A DNA stretch of 64,000 bases. It comes from Phragmites australis. Lineage: Eukaryota > Streptophyta > Magnoliopsida > Poales > Poaceae. The stretch is from assembly GCF_958298935.1 (NCBI RefSeq), contig NC_084922.1, positions 48,949,458 through 49,013,457 on the forward strand, read 5' to 3'. The notes under the pieces are model-generated. The model was given only the letters and a program-made list of their open reading frames with translations, was not told the origin of the DNA and did not search any database. Position numbers and translations under genes: made by a program. Position 1 is the stretch's first letter; each line of letters starts with the position of its first letter. Shown here one piece after another: positions 59,640 through 64,000 of this stretch.

Positions 59640-61480
59640 CATCGGATGTTCCGACGCTCACATCAATATAAGCACTGGACCATCCGATGTATACTCCCTC
59701 TAGATCTGGAGTTCCTCTGAAAAATGATCCGACGATGCTAAAAGTGCATCTAGGCCTCTATGTGATTTTTTGATAATTGATGACAAATAATGAAGGGACT
59801 AATAAATTTATTAAAGTTATGAACATGTTTTTAGTCCCATTGAAGAAGTTAAATAATGTTGGCGTCTCTAAAAAGGAAAAGAGAAGTGACATATAGTTAC
59901 TCAATAGATTTAAATTGATTTTATTTTCGAATTTGAGTATAGGTATACCATACTATCAAAAGGTATGTGCGTATAGATAGACTTGAATATGTCTCAGTAC
60001 CAAAAGTACCCGTTTAGAACAAAGAAAAGAGATGTAAATCACTCTATGAACACCGACGGTCTAAGTCTTAGTCTGCACCCGAAGTCTTCAGGCTGACCTA
60101 GATACTCCGGATTACTCGGAGTCTCCAAGTCCAGCTCCAATAGAGGGTGTTCGGTTAAGGCTCTTGTGTTTTACTAAGAGTCTTCACGTTGATCCAGATA
60201 CTTCGGGATCTGTCAGTCATCCGAACCCTCCATGTTAGGTTCTAGATATGACTCTCGGTTACGTGGTATCAATCTGGAGATTTCGGGTTGAACCTAGTTA
60301 CTCTGGGTCAGTAAAAAAAAACTATAATAGCTAGTTTTTTGGAGGGAAGTGTATAAATACCCCTCCCCCTCTCCATTTAAGTGTTGTTGTTACTGAACTA
60401 ACTTGAGACAGACACATTCATAACAATTCAATAGCCCGTATAACTCTTCCTATGCATCAAATCTTACAAGGTTTTAAGAGTTGTGTTGAGAAAGTAAGAT
60501 TAAGTACTAGTGAGCATATATCTATCTTTTGAGCACTTGAGTTCTTCATCAAGCTGTTGATTTGCGTTTGCTGCTCTTGGAGCTTAGAGCTCCTAGACGA
60601 CTAGGCGTCACCCGGAGAACATCCAAGCTTGTGGAGTGGCTCGAGAAATTTGTGAGGTCATCCTTGCCTCCGCAAGGGAAGAGAAAGCTTCAAGTAAATC
60701 CAACTCGATCTTCGTGGTCGCTTGGTGAGGATAAGGGTCGAAAGAGATCCGACTCTTGTGAGCACTTTAACAAAGACGTATAATCGTTTGATCCAAACTT
60801 TAGGAAACAAATTCTTGTCTTCTTTATTTTCTTGCATTTTTTTTCGTTCTAGTTGATCTTTTAGGAAAATTATCTGATCTATATGTTTGCGAGTTTGTAG
60901 CTGTAGATGGTTGATGAAATTATCATCAAGCTTCCTTTGAAACATGAGGTAATCCTTATATTCAACTAGACTTGCTTAACTGTTCTTAGTTTTTGATTTC
61001 CTGTTTCATTCGGACTGTTCGGGTTAAGCTTGGAACCTTTGGACCCTAGAGTCTCCAATTGATCTGGAGTATCCGAAATTTGTAATCTGCTGTGAAGTTT
61101 TAATTTTAGAAAACACCTATTCACCCCATGTAGACGACATCACGTACATTCAGATGCTCCGGTGTTCAGTCATGCCCATCACCGGATCTTCCGGTGAGTA
61201 CATTTTACATTTTCATTAGACCATTTTTTGCAACATTTCTATTAAATGGTCTGGTGCTCTATGAGCTCATCATTGGATCATCCGGTGCACTATCTTCATC
61301 CTGACACCGAAAACTTCTTCTCTGTTAGAATTAATCTGGTGCTCTCTGTGTCTTACACCGGACCTTCCAGTGAGAATCTTGATTTCTCCCTGAGCATTGT
61401 AATGCTTCGTTGCTACTTACACACCAAACTATGTGGTGAGATTAAAAACTCTCACACCGAACTATCCGATGAGTATGAAC
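59640..61480. repeat. Second cluster of CCGGAT...ATCCGG motifs, interrupted by an LTR
   Basis: Variants such as CATCGGATGTTCCGACG, CACTGGACCATCCGATG, CACCGGATCTTCCGGTG, ATTGGATCATCCGGTG, CACCGGACCTTCCAGTG and CACCGAACTATCCGATG occur at 59640-59700 and 61145-61480. The two parts become adjacent if the LTR at 59736-61132 is removed. Same motif family as 15620-16175. Confidence 0.55.
59736..61132 (+). mobile_element. Putative solo LTR (1397 bp) with GACGA duplication
   Basis: It starts TGCTAAAAGTGCATCTAGGC and ends CACCTATTCACCCCATGTA, phrases typical of a common grass LTR family. GACGA is present at 59731-59735 and 61133-61137. The 3' end is TA instead of CA, which one transition would explain. 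No internal coding domains. Confidence 0.6.
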
Positions 61481-64000
61481 TTCATGAGCCCAAGATAAAA
61501 ACTCCAACTCCAACTTTAGTTAGCCTTAAATAAAATCACACACAAACAAGTTCATACCAATCAAATCTAACTCAAATTCAACATTGTCAATAACTTGTCA
61601 CAAGCAAACTAAAGCATTTATCCATTTGGTTTCACAGCTACTGTTGAGAATGGCAAGGGAAGAATTCCGTGTAGAAGAGGAGGACAACGATCTATCGTTT
61701 GATCTTGATTCGGTTGCTATATATTTGAACATGTAGTCTTTGACGCGCCTCCGTATTTCAAAAATGCATATTCACGTTAACTATACGTTAAGCTTTTGGT
61801 TTCCCTTTCGGTCTCGCTGTCTCGACAGAACACACAGCTTGACCAATAACTACAAGTTGCTGTGCGACCACGAATGATATCGGATCACATCTAAGGCATA
61901 TCCCAACCAGAGAACCATAGACAAGCACCACCGAAACGCACGATATTTCCAAGCCCTGCATCCAACCACTTTGCACCGTCAGCAGTGGAGTCGGGACACG
62001 AAAACCGGACCGAACCCAAGAAACAACTGGTCAAACGCTGCGCCTGCCCTGCACCTGAGGATTTCGATCGTTTTTGCGTGCATGGCCGCCACAAAAGGTG
62101 CGGGCCGAGGTGGGTAAACGTGGAGGTAACCCGCGGGTAAGGCCATCGTGTGGTTGCCGTCGCGATGAGCCGGGGAGCGGATAAGGCGCGTGCGCCATTG
62201 GCTCCCCGCTCCTGCCGGATCAGATCTGCCGGTTGCCGCGTCCCATACGCTCGATTCGCTTCCCGTTCCCCACGCCCGCGCGCTCGATCAAGCTGGACCC
62301 GTCGCCTCTCATCCCCAGACCCCGAACTCGCCCGCCGCCGCCGATCCGCGTGCACTCGGCTCGTGGCCCGGCTCACGGAGGCCTGTACGTGCGCACAAGG
62401 GGTTTGTTTTGTTCTGTTCCATTCTCGGCTTTGGCAAGTGGACGACTTGGCATGCATGCATGTGCCGTGTGTTTATCAGCTGCTCTCCTCCGTCTCTTGC
62501 ACCAGTCAAGGCCTATCTATCGAGATTGCGCTCTTCAGCGACGGAATAAGGCGTGCTAGCTGCTGTTGCCATGTCCACGATCGGGCCGAGATGGTTTGCG
62601 CCGTAGCCGAACATTGCATCGGTTCTTGCTAGTGGCGCACGTCCCATCTGTACCCCACTGGGAGAAAGTTTGTTTGTGCGCAGTATATCACAATACAACT
62701 CTGAAAAAACAGATTTTCTTAGAGACAAAATAAAAATAAAAATAAAGTGTATGGCGAACATTACGGGAGAAGTTGTTCTCTTCTGTCATGCTTACATCAA
62801 AGAAAAAGTGAAGAAGAAAAAAACACTACACCGCTTCGAGAGCTCATGATCGAGGAGCTAGGTTTCAACTTAATAATCAAAGCATGCATGCCTTGACGAA
62901 GGTAGAAAGCATCCAATCAGGTACAATTATATACCATAGAACAAGACCACTCAAAAGAACATCATAGGGTCGTAATAAAGGGTTAGTAGGAGAGTATTAA
63001 TTATATTTATGATTTCTTACTGTTCATGTACAAAAAGGCAAACTTGTTTGTTCGCAGCGAAGGCTACTACTTCGATCGACTAGCTTGCTTGCAATTGCAA
63101 AGAAAAGGGCAAAAAGTTACAATTTAATTGCTCCCAACATGATGCTTGCCAGAGGAACAAAACGGCGTCGGTGCATGACTTGGATCAATTGGTTACACCA
63201 AACTTGGTACTCCAGATACTCCCTGCTCCTGCCGAACCCCTAACCAACTTGGTACTCCAGATCCTCTATGCTCCTGCCGAACCCCAAAAGTAAAATTCAC
63301 AGTACAGCTTCCAAAACACCAGTACCATCAAAAGGGACTGAGATGCTCTGTATCGGAGAAGCCAATACAGAGAGCCTACAGTCCTCTGCATTAAGGTAAA
63401 CGTGTACCGTCCGATCAAAAACGGAGAGGCGGAGAGCTCAGATCAGATGGTACAGTAATCTTTGAACAGCAAAGCACGCCACAACAGAAAACCATATCAC
63501 TGTTGCTACAGGGATTGTGATTAATTAATGTATCCTACTGTAGCTGTTGACTCATTACACTGTTTACACAGTGATTCTCTGCATTAATCACAATTAAGGC
63601 AGAGGATCCGGTCCAAAAATCTTTGTTATTCTAAAATAACACAAAGATGAAAAAAGAACATATGCATGCATGCATGCCTTTAGATGTTGCAAATTTTGTA
63701 GCCAGAAATCTGCAACACGATATCGTGTTATCATGAACTAATTGGCCCACATGTTATCCATCTTTGGTTAAGCTACCTTGCACTGTGTGGTGTTCAGACT
63801 TCAGAGAGCTGAGACCAAAGGAAGAAAGATCACTATCATTAGGTCTGCCCACGGAGCCTTAAACTAACGAATCCGCCATAATACGTCGCATCTTAACAAA
63901 ACAGAGGGCATTAACTAACAAGTTCAAGTATGCAATTGGAGGACAATGAGCGCAAGCAAAACTGCTCATGTGTGATCAGACTGGATGGTATCTCCATCTC
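61481..64000. other. Intergenic to window end, no supported gene
   Basis: A GC-rich stretch at about 62050-62450 carries overlapping short frames on both strands without domains. ATGCATGCATGCATGC repeats occur near 63661. The last 150 bp could belong to the 3' side of a neighbouring minus-strand gene, but nothing proves it. Confidence 0.4.
63201..63286. repeat. Tandem duplication of about 45 bp
   Basis: The phrases AACTTGGTACTCCAGAT and CTCCTGCCGAACCCC occur twice in the same order about 45 bp apart, with small differences between. Confidence 0.8.

Noticed and set aside
1..64000. CRISPR array, bacterial operon or viral genome
   Set aside because: No spaced identical repeats of CRISPR type and no prokaryotic gene arrangement; all multi-exon genes are plant type.

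Overview
This is nuclear DNA of a flowering plant, most likely a grass. The genes have introns with plant GT/AG splice sites. First exons are very GC-rich, as is usual in grasses. The space between genes is filled with Ty1/copia elements, solo LTRs and Stowaway-like MITEs. I cannot name the species from the sequence alone.

Genes, left to right. (1) 1-3818 (+) is the 3' part of a mannosyl-oligosaccharide glucosidase I (GCS1-like) gene. It looks broken: one splice acceptor is lost, and the middle exons are replaced by about 3 kb of repeats that also carry a decayed PP2C phosphatase fragment. (2) 6727-9472 (+) is a four-exon GT47/exostosin glycosyltransferase (ARAD1-like, 438 aa). (3) 11752-13713 (+) is a single-exon exocyst subunit EXO70B1-like (653 aa). 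(4) 18000-19804 (-) is a five-exon SnRK1 gamma-type regulatory subunit with CBS domains (427 aa). (5) 26001-31437 (+) is a six-exon mitochondrial import receptor TOM20 (202 aa). (6) 49798-51275 (-) is a three-exon F-box/Sel1/MYND protein (373 aa). These are independent housekeeping or signalling genes (ER glycan trimming, wall glycan synthesis, exocytosis, energy signalling, mitochondrial import, ubiquitin ligation). Nothing suggests an operon or metabolic cluster.

Mobile DNA. Copia element 1 (20020-24932, -) has 281-bp LTRs differing at one base by eye and a CGGCA target duplication. It lies 215 bp upstream of the gamma-subunit start codon, in the same orientation. Copia element 2 (54398-59312, +) has 268-bp LTRs that look identical and a CTCCC duplication. 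The two are related. Both lack a CCHC zinc knuckle, and each carries one visible disabling lesion: a C7-run frameshift in element 1 and a nonsense codon in the integrase of element 2. A third, old copia (39084-44016, +) is full of stops and seems to sit inside an older inverted-repeat element. Two putative solo LTRs have 5-bp target duplications: 28189-30547 in the last TOM20 intron, and 59736-61132 in an older repeat. Several MITEs are scattered through the window.

The stretches 31.4-38.9 kb, 44.2-49.8 kb and 61.5-64 kb show no gene I can support. I did not find a convincing new biological system. The best leads are the LTR placed as a possible promoter of the gamma-subunit gene, the PP2C fragment inside the broken GCS1 gene, the dispersed CCGGAT-ATCCGG motif clusters, and the tRNA-like segment inside a Stowaway-like element.
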